This document shows, piece after piece, positions 57,901-64,000 of a stretch of 64,000 nt of DNA. Source of the stretch: Archilochus colubris (lineage: Eukaryota > Chordata > Aves > Apodiformes > Trochilidae). The notes beneath the pieces are model-generated. The model saw nothing but the letters and a program-made list of their open reading frames with translations, made no database searches and had not been told where the DNA came from. The position numbers were made by a program, and so were the translations under genes. Within the stretch, counting starts at the first letter, position 1. Each line of letters opens with the position of its first letter. The DNA is taken from assembly GCA_023079485.1 (NCBI GenBank), contig CM041084.1, forward strand, positions 133,826,792 to 133,890,791, in the 5' to 3' direction.

Positions 57901-58461
57901 AAGCCAAGACCAGATTTCCCACGGCTTTCCTCATTCATTTAGAAACCAAGTTCCCAGGAATAGATAGTTGTACGGCAGTGATTTAACAATCGTCAGAGAC
58001 CTCGGCAGCCCATAAAGCCACATGAGGCCGGAGGAGGGGAACATTAATGACAACATTGCAGAAAATTACAACGAGAAAAATCGAGACGGAGCGACGACTC
58101 TCTTGAGCGCCCGCCCTTCCCGACAGAAGACAGGCGTGCAGGCCTCCCGGTACGGCGGGCAGAGCTTCCCACAGCTCAGGGCACACTTGCACCGAGAGCC
58201 GATGGGCCGGACCGGGGGATCCCGCAGGAGGATGGAGCTTCCGCCATTGCCCCAGGGCCGGCCGGGCCGCAGGGCCACGGGGAGGCCCAGTGGGCCCTGT
58301 CCCCCGTGCCCCTCACGCCGCCGGACACACCCCCGCTCCTCACCCGCGTCGAGCCCCAGCTGATAGCAGGCCAGGGGCTCCAGGGACAGCTTGTAGCCCT
58401 CGAACTTGGGGTCCAAGAGGAGGCGCTTGGCCTTCAGGGAGCAATGGGCCACGCCCGCCAT
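27689..58461 (-). CDS. NUDCD1: NudC domain-containing protein 1 (whole coding span, 10 exons)
   Basis: Joining ten exons (listed separately) gives an uninterrupted 1,773-nt frame: 590 aa plus TAA. All introns are GT/AG and all phases agree. The human protein is about 583 aa, so this copy looks complete. The start at 58461 has a strong Kozak context (A at -3, G at +4) and the frame begins [10 protein letters not shown]. Residues 1-255 are a conserved N-terminal region. Residues 256-280 form a strongly acidic linker. The CS (p23/NudC-like) domain spans about 281-372, from WQQTEDD to WPELIIGD. A conserved C-terminal region ends LIKVNSGN. From family knowledge, NudC-family CS proteins act as HSP90 co-chaperones, often for beta-propeller clients; human NUDCD1 is also known as tumour antigen CML66. 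The N- and C-terminal regions probably fold as a propeller around the CS domain (inference). The gene is divergent from ENY2 and shares its CpG island. Confidence 0.96.
28785..29060 (+). mobile_element. Decayed ERVK-type LTR fragment
   Basis: The pieces ctgggatggagtcaattttg, tattccagaccatattgtca and ggctggggatggacaagaag with ctgatccaaactgacc occur in the same order as in common avian ERVK-type LTRs (recognised from memory). Large parts are missing. It lies in NUDCD1 intron 9, antisense to the gene. Confidence 0.55.
29425..29470 (+). repeat. (AAAT)n microsatellite
   Basis: AAAATA units passing into about seven AAAT units, in NUDCD1 intron 9. A length polymorphism is likely. Confidence 0.9.
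31497..31656 (-). CDS. NUDCD1: NUDCD1 coding exon 9 (residues 441-493 plus 1 nt)
   Basis: 160 nt, acceptor gttttcag and donor GTAGGA. It encodes [20 protein letters not shown], then [16 protein letters not shown] and [11 protein letters not shown]. It ends in phase 1, sharing a glycine codon with exon 10. Confidence 0.95.
33815..34740. mobile_element. Degenerate endogenous-retrovirus LTR, copy 2
   Basis: It carries 'gggttgagataaa', an AT-rich 'aaaattaatttaatttatt' block, then repeated 'gctccagcatgggtcc' motifs, 'ggggaatctctgctctggca' and 'tgaccctggtgtttgcagtg'. It is the longest and best-preserved copy of the family in the window. It lies in NUDCD1 intron 8. No internal retroviral genes were seen, so it is probably a solo LTR. 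Confidence 0.7.
36392..36517 (-). CDS. NUDCD1: NUDCD1 coding exon 8 (residues 399-440)
   Basis: 126 nt, exactly 42 codons. The acceptor is tttatttcag and the donor GTAAGT. It encodes [20 protein letters not shown] and then [16 protein letters not shown] perfect 30-bp palindrome lies 44-73 nt upstream of the exon on the transcribed strand. Confidence 0.94.
36561..36590 (+). repeat. Perfect 30-bp palindromic TG/TA/CA microsatellite
   Basis: (TG)6 TATA then (CA)n, with the left 15 bp exactly reverse-complementary to the right 15 bp. It lies in NUDCD1 intron 7, 44-73 nt upstream of exon 8 in transcript terms. Confidence 0.95.
38456..38600 (-). CDS. NUDCD1: NUDCD1 coding exon 7 (end of CS domain)
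   Basis: 145 nt, acceptor gcattttag and donor GTAAGA. It encodes [20 protein letters not shown], the C-terminal part of the CS domain with the conserved WPEL, then [15 protein letters not shown]. It ends in phase 0. Confidence 0.95.
39876..40083 (-). CDS. NUDCD1: NUDCD1 coding exon 6 (start of CS domain)
   Basis: 208 nt, acceptor caattgtag. It encodes [20 protein letters not shown], the first strands of the CS domain, then [20 protein letters not shown]. The donor is GTGTTG, clearly weaker than the gene's other donors. The AG|T serine codon shared with exon 7 fixes the boundary. Confidence 0.94.
41672..41950 (-). mobile_element. CR1 LINE 3' fragment
   Basis: Reverse-oriented CR1: taacctagcactgccaagtc, ccaggaatggtgactcagcc, gcagcctgttccagtgccta and acttgaggccatttcttctt. 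It lies in NUDCD1 intron 5, in the same orientation as the gene. Confidence 0.85.
42070..42150 (+). repeat. G/T-rich low-complexity tract
   Basis: T and G runs (tgtttgttttgggttttttt and onward) with almost no A or C, in NUDCD1 intron 5. Confidence 0.8.
42594..42791 (-). CDS. NUDCD1: NUDCD1 coding exon 5 (residues 215-280, acidic linker)
   Basis: 198 nt, acceptor tttttatag and donor GTAAGA. It encodes [12 protein letters not shown] and GLMIVSYKP, well conserved, then the acidic stretch [20 protein letters not shown] just ahead of the CS domain. This linker looks about five residues longer than my recollection of the human protein, which would account for most of the extra total length. Confidence 0.94.
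43185..43662 (+). mobile_element. CR1 LINE 3' fragment
   Basis: Runs from gagtccagaggagagccaca to a classic 3' end (gatgatctttaaggtccctt, catcctatgattctgtga). It is antisense within NUDCD1 intron 4 and moderately diverged. Confidence 0.92.
44195..44582 (+). mobile_element. CR1 LINE 3' fragment, variant tail
   Basis: Ends in acttgatggtcattgcaggc, cccttcaactgaaatattcc and tttccattctcctatct, a CR1 subfamily with an ATTC-type tail. It is a different subfamily from its neighbour 500 bp away and also lies in intron 4. Confidence 0.75.
45523..45706 (-). CDS. NUDCD1: NUDCD1 coding exon 4 (residues 154-214 plus 1 nt)
   Basis: 184 nt, acceptor gtcttctag and donor GTAAGT. It encodes [19 protein letters not shown] and continues to [12 protein letters not shown]. 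It ends in phase 1, sharing a glycine codon with exon 5. Confidence 0.95.
46743..46928 (-). CDS. NUDCD1: NUDCD1 coding exon 3 (residues 92-153)
   Basis: 186 nt, exactly 62 codons. The acceptor is gcttttag and the donor GTAAGT. It encodes [20 protein letters not shown], then [18 protein letters not shown] and SEKWE. The [13 protein letters not shown] block looks like a propeller-blade strand. Confidence 0.95.
48095..48196 (+). repeat. (CAAA)n / A-C tract
   Basis: About 100 bp almost only of A and C, including five perfect CAAA units. It abuts the following CR1 fragment and lies in NUDCD1 intron 2. Confidence 0.85.
48205..48600 (+). mobile_element. CR1 LINE 3' fragment
   Basis: Begins with a scrap of RT (ttgctgatgaca, the FADD motif), then an internal gap, then the CR1 3' UTR to cctgggcttttctatgattc. 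Antisense in NUDCD1 intron 2. Confidence 0.85.
50117..50176 (+). repeat. A/C low-complexity tract
   Basis: A-rich with CC and CAAA units, in NUDCD1 intron 2. Confidence 0.7.
51083..51148 (+). repeat. (CCAAA)n / A-C tract
   Basis: Contains ccaaaccaaaccaaac and A-runs, in NUDCD1 intron 2. On the transcript it is TTTGG-rich. Confidence 0.8.
51866..52020 (-). CDS. NUDCD1: NUDCD1 coding exon 2 (residues 40-91)
   Basis: 155 nt, acceptor ctctccag and donor GTAAGA. It encodes [18 protein letters not shown] and then [17 protein letters not shown]. The first alanine codon is split with exon 1, and the exon ends in phase 0. Similarity to the vertebrate family is very high. Confidence 0.95.
52239..52622. 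mobile_element. Degenerate endogenous-retrovirus LTR, copy 3 (truncated)
   Basis: Starts tgtagtggccaacagtggag, a TG-type LTR terminus, then gacatcaggtgaccaccaaa, gacaggggagagaaaatata and gggaaaaattaatttcactt, matching the early part of copies 1 and 2. It stops at 52622 where CR1 sequence begins. It lies in NUDCD1 intron 1. Confidence 0.7.
52625..52905 (-). mobile_element. CR1 LINE fragment lacking its 3' end
   Basis: Reverse-oriented CR1: ttcagtgcctgacaaacctt, aacttgaggccacttcctct, agttccctcagctgctcctc and gacttgtgctctagaccctt. It is interrupted by a C-run (52740-52749). Its 3' terminus is missing at the LTR junction. Confidence 0.88.
53590..54160 (+). mobile_element. CR1 LINE 3' fragment (longest in window)
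   Basis: About 570 bp from the end of ORF2 (gtgagaccccacctggagta, gtgcccagttctggagtccc) through gaggagagccacaaaaatga to gatgatctttaaggtccctt and attctatgattcta. Antisense in NUDCD1 intron 1. Confidence 0.95.
54865..54975 (+). repeat. G/T-rich low-complexity tract
   Basis: Runs of TTTG, TTTGG and GGAGG (ggttttgtttgttttgtgg and similar), in NUDCD1 intron 1. Confidence 0.75.
56648..56695 (+). repeat. A/C low-complexity tract
   Basis: A-rich with CAAA and ACAAC units, in NUDCD1 intron 1. Confidence 0.7.
58235..58249 (-). promoter_or_regulatory. YY1/ETS-like motif in NUDCD1 intron 1
   Basis: The minus strand reads CAATGGCGGAAGCTCC, combining an ATGGCGG YY1 core with a CGGAAG ETS core. It is about 95 nt downstream of the exon 1 donor. 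Confidence 0.35.
58344..58461 (-). CDS. NUDCD1: NUDCD1 coding exon 1 (residues 1-39, ends phase 1)
   Basis: The exon begins at the ATG (58461) and ends before the donor GTGAGG at 58343. It encodes [14 protein letters not shown] and, later, [19 protein letters not shown], the conserved N-terminus of the family. It lies inside the CpG island. An in-frame upstream TTG at 58479 is not a credible start. Confidence 0.95.
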
Positions 58462-58564
58462 GCTGCGGCTCCGGGACAACTTCGGGAAGAAGCGGCGGCC
58501 TCAGGCGCGGCAACTGCCGCGGGGCACCACGGGAAGAGCGGGCCTGGCACCCTTCTGCCGCGAA

Positions 58565-58583
58565 GCATGCTGGGAAATGTAGT
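58565..58583 (-). promoter_or_regulatory. ZNF143/THAP11-like site 1
   Basis: The minus strand reads ACTACATTTCCCAGCATGC, an almost consensus SBS/ZNF143 element (ACTACAATTCCCAGMATGC type). It sits about 105 bp upstream of the NUDCD1 start codon. Confidence 0.8.
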
Positions 58584-58613
58584 CCAGGCCTGAGCGCTAC
58601 CGCGGGCCCTGGA

Positions 58614-58632
58614 GCACGCCGGGAGTTGTAGT
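58614..58632 (-). promoter_or_regulatory. ZNF143/THAP11-like site 2
   Basis: The minus strand reads ACTACAACTCCCGGCGTGC. It is a second match to the ACTACAAYTCCCRGMRTGC family, 30 bp from site 1 and in the same orientation. Confidence 0.75.
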
Positions 58633-58657
58633 AGCAGAGGTGGCCGCACCCGCCCGG

Positions 58658-58677
58658 ACTACGCCTCCCGGCGGTGC
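58658..58677 (+). promoter_or_regulatory. ZNF143/THAP11-like site 3 (weaker, opposite orientation)
   Basis: The plus strand reads ACTACGCCTCCCGGCGGTGC. It keeps ACTAC and CTCCCGGC with a changed spacer. It faces the ENY2 side, whereas sites 1 and 2 face NUDCD1. Confidence 0.5.
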
Positions 58678-58689
58678 CTGCGCCAGAGC

Positions 58690-58837
58690 GGAGGGCCGGG
58701 CCGGGCCGGACCGGACTGGGTTGGGCTGGGCTGGGCTGGGCTGGGCTGGGCTGGGCTGGGCTGGGCTGGCGGCGGGGTTTTGCGTCCGGGAGGAGACTCC
58801 GCCTCCTGCCGCTGGGAATCGGTGGTGCCGCGGCGGG
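58690..58837 (+). other. ENY2: Presumed ENY2 5' untranslated exon (boundaries uncertain)
   Basis: A good donor, CGGCGGG|GTGAGC, lies at 58838. The next coding exon has a clear acceptor (tgctctttgtag) at 59191-59192, so an untranslated first exon must precede it. Other possible donors are GTGAAC near 59034 and GTAAAT at 59099. The transcription start is a guess from the promoter layout. Confidence 0.4.
58716..58770 (+). repeat. (CTGGG)n pentanucleotide array
   Basis: Eleven 5-bp units. Eight are perfect CTGGG (58726-58765), flanked by CTGGG, TTGGG and CTGGC variants. On the ENY2 sense strand, GGG runs separated by two bases meet the simple G-quadruplex pattern. The array follows a GGCCG-rich stretch and lies in or just upstream of the ENY2 5' UTR. 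Confidence 0.9.
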
Positions 58838-59218
58838 GTGAGCCGGGGGGTCATTGGGCTTTGCCCGAGCTCGGGGCTGCCGAAACCTCTCCCTCGGTCC
58901 CGTCGCGGTGGAGGAGTCGCGGGGTGGGCCGGGCCGGCGCGAAGCCGAGCCGGGAGCCACGGGAGGCCGAGGCTGGCGGACGTGGACTGCGGCCCGGTGA
59001 CCTACCGGCCCCTCTGGCCTAGGGACACCGGGTGAACGCCGTGCCGGGGCTGCTGGGCAGCGGGCGAGCCTGGCTGCGGCCCTGGGCCGCGGGGATTGGT
59101 AAATGGGACGGGGCTCTGGAAGTGATTGTGTGCAAGTGGGTTTTGTGTTAGTGACACCGGGTCTTGTCAAAACTCTCTTCTGCTCTTTGTAGGTTTGTGA
59201 AAACCCTAGATTTCCAAA

Positions 59219-59286
59219 ATGAATAAAGATGCCCAAATGAGAGCAACCATTAACCAAAAGCTGATAGAAACGGGGGAGCGAGAACG
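59219..59286 (+). CDS. ENY2: ENY2 coding exon with start codon
   Basis: The exon itself begins at 59193. The ATG at 59219 has A at -3. It encodes [20 protein letters not shown] and RE, then splits an arginine codon CG|C before the donor GTGAGT at 59287. Confidence 0.95.
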
Positions 59287-62200
59287 GTGAGTAGGCTTCC
59301 TGTGTGCCAGTGTGAGGCCTCAGCTATTGTCAAACAGGAACTACACCGAGAAGTAAAGATCAAGTAAAATTGATTAGAAATGCTTCAGATCCCTGCGTGT
59401 GAAAGTCTTGTGGTGATATAAAGATGGCGGTTGGCTTAAGAACGCCAAAACTCTCTGTTACTCTGGTCTTGTTTTCAAAAACTCTTGATCCTTCTAAAAG
59501 TTACCATTAAGCACAATTAGTTGCACTTAAGTTTTGTTGTTTTCTGGCTAAGACAAAGGGATGAAATTTTTCTGTTTGCTTTAAAGTTACTAACAACTTT
59601 GTATATTGTCTTAACAGCCTTAAAGAGTTGCTGAGAGCCAAATTAATTGAATGTGGCTGGAAGGATCAGTTGAAGGCCCACTGCAAAGGTAACAGTAGCT
59701 AAATAACTAATATCCAGTGTAATCAGGATGAAGACTTTACTTCCTAAGACATTTTAAATGAGAGGAAAGAGGAAAGTACCCTTGGCAAATGATTTTGCAT
59801 GCAAGAAAGAATCTTGGCAAAAAAAAAAAAAAAGTAACTTTTCTGATCTGAATCTTAATAAGGTTCTAACAAAAGTACTGGAATTGTTTCTCTAAATGTT
59901 AATGATGATACAGCTTTTTGTTTGGAGAGAGATTATTCCCTTACCACAGGATAACAGCAACTAAGAGAAAGGAAAATGAAACAAGTACAGTGGTACACAA
60001 CTTAGATGCTTAGGAGAACTTGGTTGTCTGCACACTGGAGAGAAAGAGGTGCATTTGTACTCTTGAGTACAATTCTTGAAAATAAGATATCTACTTAGAC
60101 ACGAGAAAATAAGCTGATGAGCCTCTAAATATCTTTTAGTTCTCAGTTAAGTAGCATTACTACAATTTATGACTTGTCAATTATGTTAAACCATTATAAA
60201 TAGTATTTAAGCATTCAGGGATACTATTGCATGATGAAATTCCCCTAAAGGACATAAGAAATCCCTTGAGCTTTCTCTTTAATTCTGATTTGGTCTGTCC
60301 TGTCTGGCAGTTTAATGTTCCATTACAAACTGTTCTGTTTGTAGGACTGAGCATGTTACATTGTTTTAACAGGTAGATTTGCAGAGAAGGCTGAAATCCT
60401 TGCAGTGGTCTGCCTGATGCCACTGCCAGAGATAACCCATTTCAATAATACAGTTAGCAAAAGGGATGTTTTCCTGCCTTTTCAACTGTACACTTCATAA
60501 TCTGCTAACTAAAATTATTTAGTATCGGTTTACATAGTATTTGAAACTGTCACTGCAGCTGCTGAGAATGCAAATGTAAGTTCAGTTGCCCCTGTTAAGG
60601 GAATAATAACCTCCAATAGGAAGGATAGAGAGGGATTTGGGAGAGCTGGAGGCGTCTGTAGTTTATCGGGCTGTGCGTTTGATCTTTTGGTAGCTTGTTC
60701 TTGAGCCTCTTGCCATTGTGGTCAGGGTCAGTAATTGAGCAAATCAGAATTAATTTCTACAGATAATTCATCCAAGAAAAGCAGTTTAGAAATAGTTCCT
60801 GTGATGTCAGTTCAGAAAACATACTTGGTGTCTTGGGGACAGTCAATCCTATGTACTGATGTATACAGTTAAAAACATTTATGTCTAAAGAAAATATCTT
60901 AGGTTTATGCTACTGACTTGAGGTTTCTTCTCAGCATTGACTTCTGCATTTTTCAGTAGTCTTCAAGGTACTATAAGAATACTATTTAAATATTGGTATG
61001 TGTTAAGCATAGAATGGTTTAATCCTACTACAGTATGTCTTAATCATAGCTTTTATTTTGCTGTAAATGCATACCTTTCTTTCAGGTATGCTTTTTTATT
61101 TTGCTGGAATATATAGAGTGATGTTGTTTAAACCACTTAGGAAGAGCAGTGAGTATTTACTACCTCTGTGCTCTTTCTTGTATGTTCCAAAGTCTTTTTC
61201 TCAGCATCATGTAACCATGTTTGAAAAGATAAGCAGACCAAATTGTCAACTCAACTTTACCTTCTCTAGTGACTTAGGCATGGAGGTTTTATCTCTTAAT
61301 CATTGGCACAAGTTTTGTCTTCTAATGAATGGATTAAACGACTTGAAATCTCTGTCTTGGTCTTCCCCAGATGTCATTAAAGAAAAAGGATTAGAGCATG
61401 TTACTGTTGATGATTTGGTAGCAGAAATCACCCCCAAAGGCAGAGGTAAGAAAATGCAAACATGGGTGTGGTAGTACATTGATAAACATACCTATTTCTA
61501 TTTAATTAATAGTTTGAAAGCAGCACTGTGAACTTTACCATGTTAGATTCAAGGAAATGTGTTAATAATGTGATACTAATTACAAATGAAACGTGCATTT
61601 GTACTGTGTAACAGCCATTCAGATTGTGTAATGAGCTCTGTGTGTAGATTACTTTTGCAGGTTATGTTATTTAGTCATGAGTTTGTGTTTGTTTCTAATT
61701 TACTTAGTAGTCCCAAGAAAACTGTGTATGTGGAAGAGATGTTCTAAAATTCCAATTATTTTTAAGATAAGACAGTCACAACTAATTGTACTAGTGTAAT
61801 GGAAAGTGGGAAAAGAAAAAGGCATAGCATACAAATACCAAAAAACGGAATATCTTAAGGAAATACTGTAGTCTTCTTTATATCATTCTTCTTGGACCCT
61901 CCAATAAATTTTGCTGTTGGTGGGGGAAACTTTTCTAGACATAAATAAAAATAGGTTTTAAAAATAATTTGCTGAAGACCCTTACTCTGTGGTCAGGGCT
62001 GAGATTTTTTGGTCTTAAATTTGTGAAAAAAAACCCAGTAGAATAAAAAAAGGAAAGAAAAAAAAATCCTTTTCCTCAGACTTTACAATTTGCTTGGCTA
62101 TTGCTACACAAAAAACAGTAGCAGCAGAATTCTTACTTTTGCCTCTTTTAAATTGGAAAAGTACAGATGTGCTATATGGAAATCAAGTCACCTTAGTTGC

Positions 62201-62398
62201 TCTAGGTATTAACAGAATTTCAAATACAAACAAATAACAGAAGTAGCTGTTGTAAAAGGCTGATATTAGCAGATTTTCCATTTTGCTTTTTTTCCTTCTT
62301 GCTTTCTTTTTTGTGTTTCAGCCTTGGTACCAGACAGTGTGAAGAAAGAATTACTGCAAAGAATAAGAACCTTCCTTGCCCAACATGCCAGTCTTTAA
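59219..62398 (+). CDS. ENY2: ENY2 / Sus1, SAGA DUB-module and TREX-2 subunit (4 coding exons)
   Basis: Exons 59219-59286, 59618-59688, 61371-61445 and 62322-62398 join into 291 nt (96 aa plus TAA), with canonical GT/AG boundaries and matching phases. The protein begins [20 protein letters not shown] and ends [10 protein letters not shown], near-identical to vertebrate ENY2 and of the usual avian length. An in-frame TAG at 59207-59209 in the same exon rules out the longer MVVSK-type N-terminus annotated in human. From family knowledge, ENY2/Sus1 is an all-helical nuclear protein. It bridges ATXN7L3/USP22 in the SAGA histone-H2B deubiquitinase module and binds GANP in TREX-2, coupling transcription to mRNA export. 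It is head-to-head with NUDCD1. Confidence 0.97.
59421..59430 (+). promoter_or_regulatory. YY1-like motif AAGATGGCGG in ENY2 intron
   Basis: The motif matches the YY1 consensus AANATGGCGG. It lies 135 nt into the intron after the ENY2 start-codon exon, a common place for YY1 sites in housekeeping genes. Confidence 0.5.
59618..59688 (+). CDS. ENY2: ENY2 coding exon 2
   Basis: 71 nt, acceptor cttaacag and donor GTAACA. It encodes [20 protein letters not shown] and HCK, the central helices of the Sus1 fold. It ends in phase 1. Confidence 0.95.
61371..61445 (+). CDS. ENY2: ENY2 coding exon 3
   Basis: 75 nt, acceptor cttccccag and donor GTAAGA. It encodes [20 protein letters not shown] and TPKGR. 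The first residue is Asp where human has Glu (human from memory). Confidence 0.95.
62322..62398 (+). CDS. ENY2: ENY2 terminal coding exon
   Basis: 77 nt, acceptor tgtgtttcag. It encodes [20 protein letters not shown] and QHASL, then TAA at 62396-62398. Confidence 0.95.
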
Positions 62399-62560
62399 CT
62401 TGGATGTTCATCTGGGATACAGTGGTTCTGTATTATGTCCATCGTGTCTCGATTGGAATGTGGTTTCCATACCTAAGGATGGAAGATCATTGGGGTTTTT
62501 TTGTATGATGAGTTGAAGTTTCTTTTCACTGCATCATTTTTTAAAACTTGGTGTTATTTT

Positions 62561-62566
62561 ATTAAA
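62561..62566 (+). terminator. ENY2: ENY2 polyadenylation signal ATTAAA
   Basis: ATTAAA lies 163 nt after the stop and is followed by a GT-rich stretch (ttgtgatcttgtggtttt), which suits cleavage near 62580. An AATAAA near 63187 could serve a longer 3' UTR. Confidence 0.7.
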
Positions 62567-62580
62567 AAATATTGTGATCT

Positions 62581-63565
62581 TGTGGTTTTAAGGCTTTTCT
62601 CTTTTATCAGTGCACTGTAATAGGATGTCACCTATTCCAGTTTTTAATAATTCATAATTTTGTATGGTTGTGCAGACTAGCTCAGGTTTTCAAAAAAGAA
62701 GCGTGATTAACAAGCACATGAACTAGAAAGGTGTAGGGGGGGAAGTCTGTGCAAAATGGGAAATATGTTTTTCCCTGAGTAGCTGGACAGCATGAAGTTA
62801 AGCCCACGTGAAACTGTAGGTGGCATTCTTCTCAGTAGTGCTTTGCTAGAGAGTGAGTGGTTTGAAGTCTCTGACCTGCACTGCAAATACTCAGTAATTC
62901 ACACAAGGTTGAATTTTTCAAATGAAAAAAGGCAGTCAAATAATTAATCAATAGCTTATTTTCACATTTACTTTAATCTAAAAGAGTCGCTATTCTGATC
63001 CATGATAACTATTGTTTTCTAGCTTGCTGATTTTACTGGTAATTTTTAATTATGTGGATTTGGGGGCCCTTTTGACATTTAAGTGTTAATGCAGTAATTT
63101 ACCAATGTAAGTCTCCTAAGATGATACATTTACAATTCTGCTATCTGGATCTGCAACATCAGACAGGTCTATAAATAGCTATAAAAATAAAGTTTAATAG
63201 AGGAAAGGATCAGGAAAGGGGCTTTGAAGTGAGAACTCTTTAATTTTTTGCCAACCATTAGAGGTGTCTAATGACAAAAAGGAGAAGCTGAAGCAGAAAC
63301 GGAATAAGCAACTAGATAGTGTTGTGGCTGTTACTGTGAGAAATTCATTGACTCAACATAAATCTAAATACTTCTAACAAGCATACTCTAAAAACTGTCA
63401 CTTCAGAGTGGAGCTTAGAGATCCATCCCTGCTCTGATGTATTTGTGTCATTCCCCAGCCCTTAACTGAGGAGCTCTTTGTGGTCACCTGCACCTCACCC
63501 GTGAGGGAATGGTGGCTGCTTGCCCTCTGCTTTCAGCCCTTCTGCCACTGCCCAGTCCCTCAGCT
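62581..63565. other. ENY2 downstream flank, no gene seen
   Basis: AT-rich, with a possible distal AATAAA near 63187. Mammalian synteny predicts PKHD1L1 further right, but no exon of it was recognised here. Confidence 0.55.
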
Positions 63566-64000
63566 TCCATAGAATCACAAGGTGGTTTGGGTTAGATGGG
63601 ACTGTAAAGATTACCTAGTTGCAGCTCCCTGCTAGGGGCAGGGACACCTATTAGACCTGGTTGCTCAAAGCCTCATCCAGCCTGGCCTTGAAGACTTCCA
63701 GGGAGGGGGCAGCCACAAACTCCCTGGGCAAGCTCTGCCAGTGTCTTGCACTAACACTAAAAAATTTATTCCTAATGTCTAATTTAAATCTACCCTTTTC
63801 CAGTTTAAAGCCATCGTCCCTTATCCTTTCACTAAATGGACTTGTAAAAAGTCCCTCCCTTGCTTTCCTGTAGGTAGCCCCCTTTCAGGTACTGGAAGGC
63901 ATTATAAGGACTTCTCAAAGCCGCCTCTTCTCCAAGCTGAGCAACCTTAACTCAGCCAACTTCACAGGAGATGCTCCAGCTTTCCAGTCTTCTTCATGGT
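63566..64000 (-). mobile_element. CR1 LINE fragment, continuing past window edge
   Basis: Reverse-oriented CR1 beginning at its 3' end (atagaatcacaaggtggttt), with acctggttgctcaaagcctc, ccagcctggccttgaagact and ggtactggaaggcattataa. It reaches the last base of the window. Confidence 0.93.

Larger units (their letters stand above)
58010..59130. promoter_or_regulatory. CpG island and bidirectional NUDCD1/ENY2 promoter
   Basis: This is the only clearly GC- and CpG-rich stretch in the window. It covers NUDCD1 exon 1 and the start of its intron 1, the gap between the divergent genes, and the presumed 5' untranslated exon of ENY2. There is no obvious TATA box. It holds three ZNF143/THAP11-like sites and a CTGGG array. 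The two start codons are only 758 bp apart, so the transcription starts must lie close together and probably share one nucleosome-free region (inference). Confidence 0.85.

Noticed and set aside
58462..58479. Six-residue N-terminal extension (MSRSRS) of NUDCD1
   Set aside because: The extension would start at TTG. The ATG at 58461 has a strong Kozak context and matches the family N-terminus.
58340..59257. 305-codon minus-strand frame over the CpG island
   Set aside because: It is a shadow frame: part is the translated CTGGG array (Pro-Ala-Gln-Pro-Ser repeats), and it crosses NUDCD1 exon 1 in a different frame from the conserved protein.
62581..64000. First exon of PKHD1L1 expected to the right of ENY2
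   Set aside because: No signal peptide exon or other recognisable coding sequence was seen before the CR1 at the window edge.
1..64000. tRNA, rRNA, CRISPR, phage or bacterial-type systems
   Set aside because: None seen. The sequence is vertebrate, with spliced genes and CR1/LTR repeats.

Overview
The window is nuclear DNA from a bird, most likely a neoavian. It is AT-rich apart from one CpG island. It carries about eleven fragments of CR1 LINEs, whose 3' ends read like 'ggtcccttccaacc...attctatgattct', and several degenerate avian-type endogenous-retrovirus LTRs. Its only recognisable genes are a head-to-head pair, NUDCD1 and ENY2, an arrangement also known in mammals. Species cannot be read from the sequence.

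Layout. Positions 1-27.3 kb hold no gene I can recognise: AT-rich intergenic DNA with CR1 fragments, LTR-like fragments and simple repeats. In mammals TRHR lies on this side, but none of its coding sequence is visible here. Positions 27,689-58,461 on the minus strand hold NUDCD1. I could join it exon by exon: 10 coding exons with GT/AG boundaries, phases that agree throughout, and a 1,773-nt reading frame (590 aa plus stop). Its nine introns carry CR1 and LTR insertions in both orientations. Positions 58.0-59.1 kb are a CpG island that serves as a shared bidirectional promoter, with three ZNF143/THAP11-like elements and a CTGGG pentanucleotide array. Positions 59,219-62,398 on the plus strand hold ENY2: four coding exons and 96 aa, followed by a polyadenylation signal at 62,561. 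The right edge (63.57-64.0 kb) is a CR1 copy that runs out of the window.

The two genes probably share regulation rather than a pathway. NUDCD1 is a CS-domain (p23-like), NudC-family protein associated with HSP90 co-chaperone function. ENY2 (yeast Sus1) is a small helical subunit of the SAGA deubiquitinase module and of the TREX-2 mRNA-export complex. Both are housekeeping genes, which fits a CpG-island promoter with ZNF143-type sites.

I found no operon, CRISPR array, phage or other unusual gene system. The more interesting signals are in the promoter (clustered ZNF143-like sites, a G-quadruplex-prone array, YY1-like motifs in the introns on both sides), plus a perfect 30-bp palindrome just upstream of a NUDCD1 splice acceptor. 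Exon coordinates come from reading splice sites and phases by eye. Repeat boundaries are approximate.
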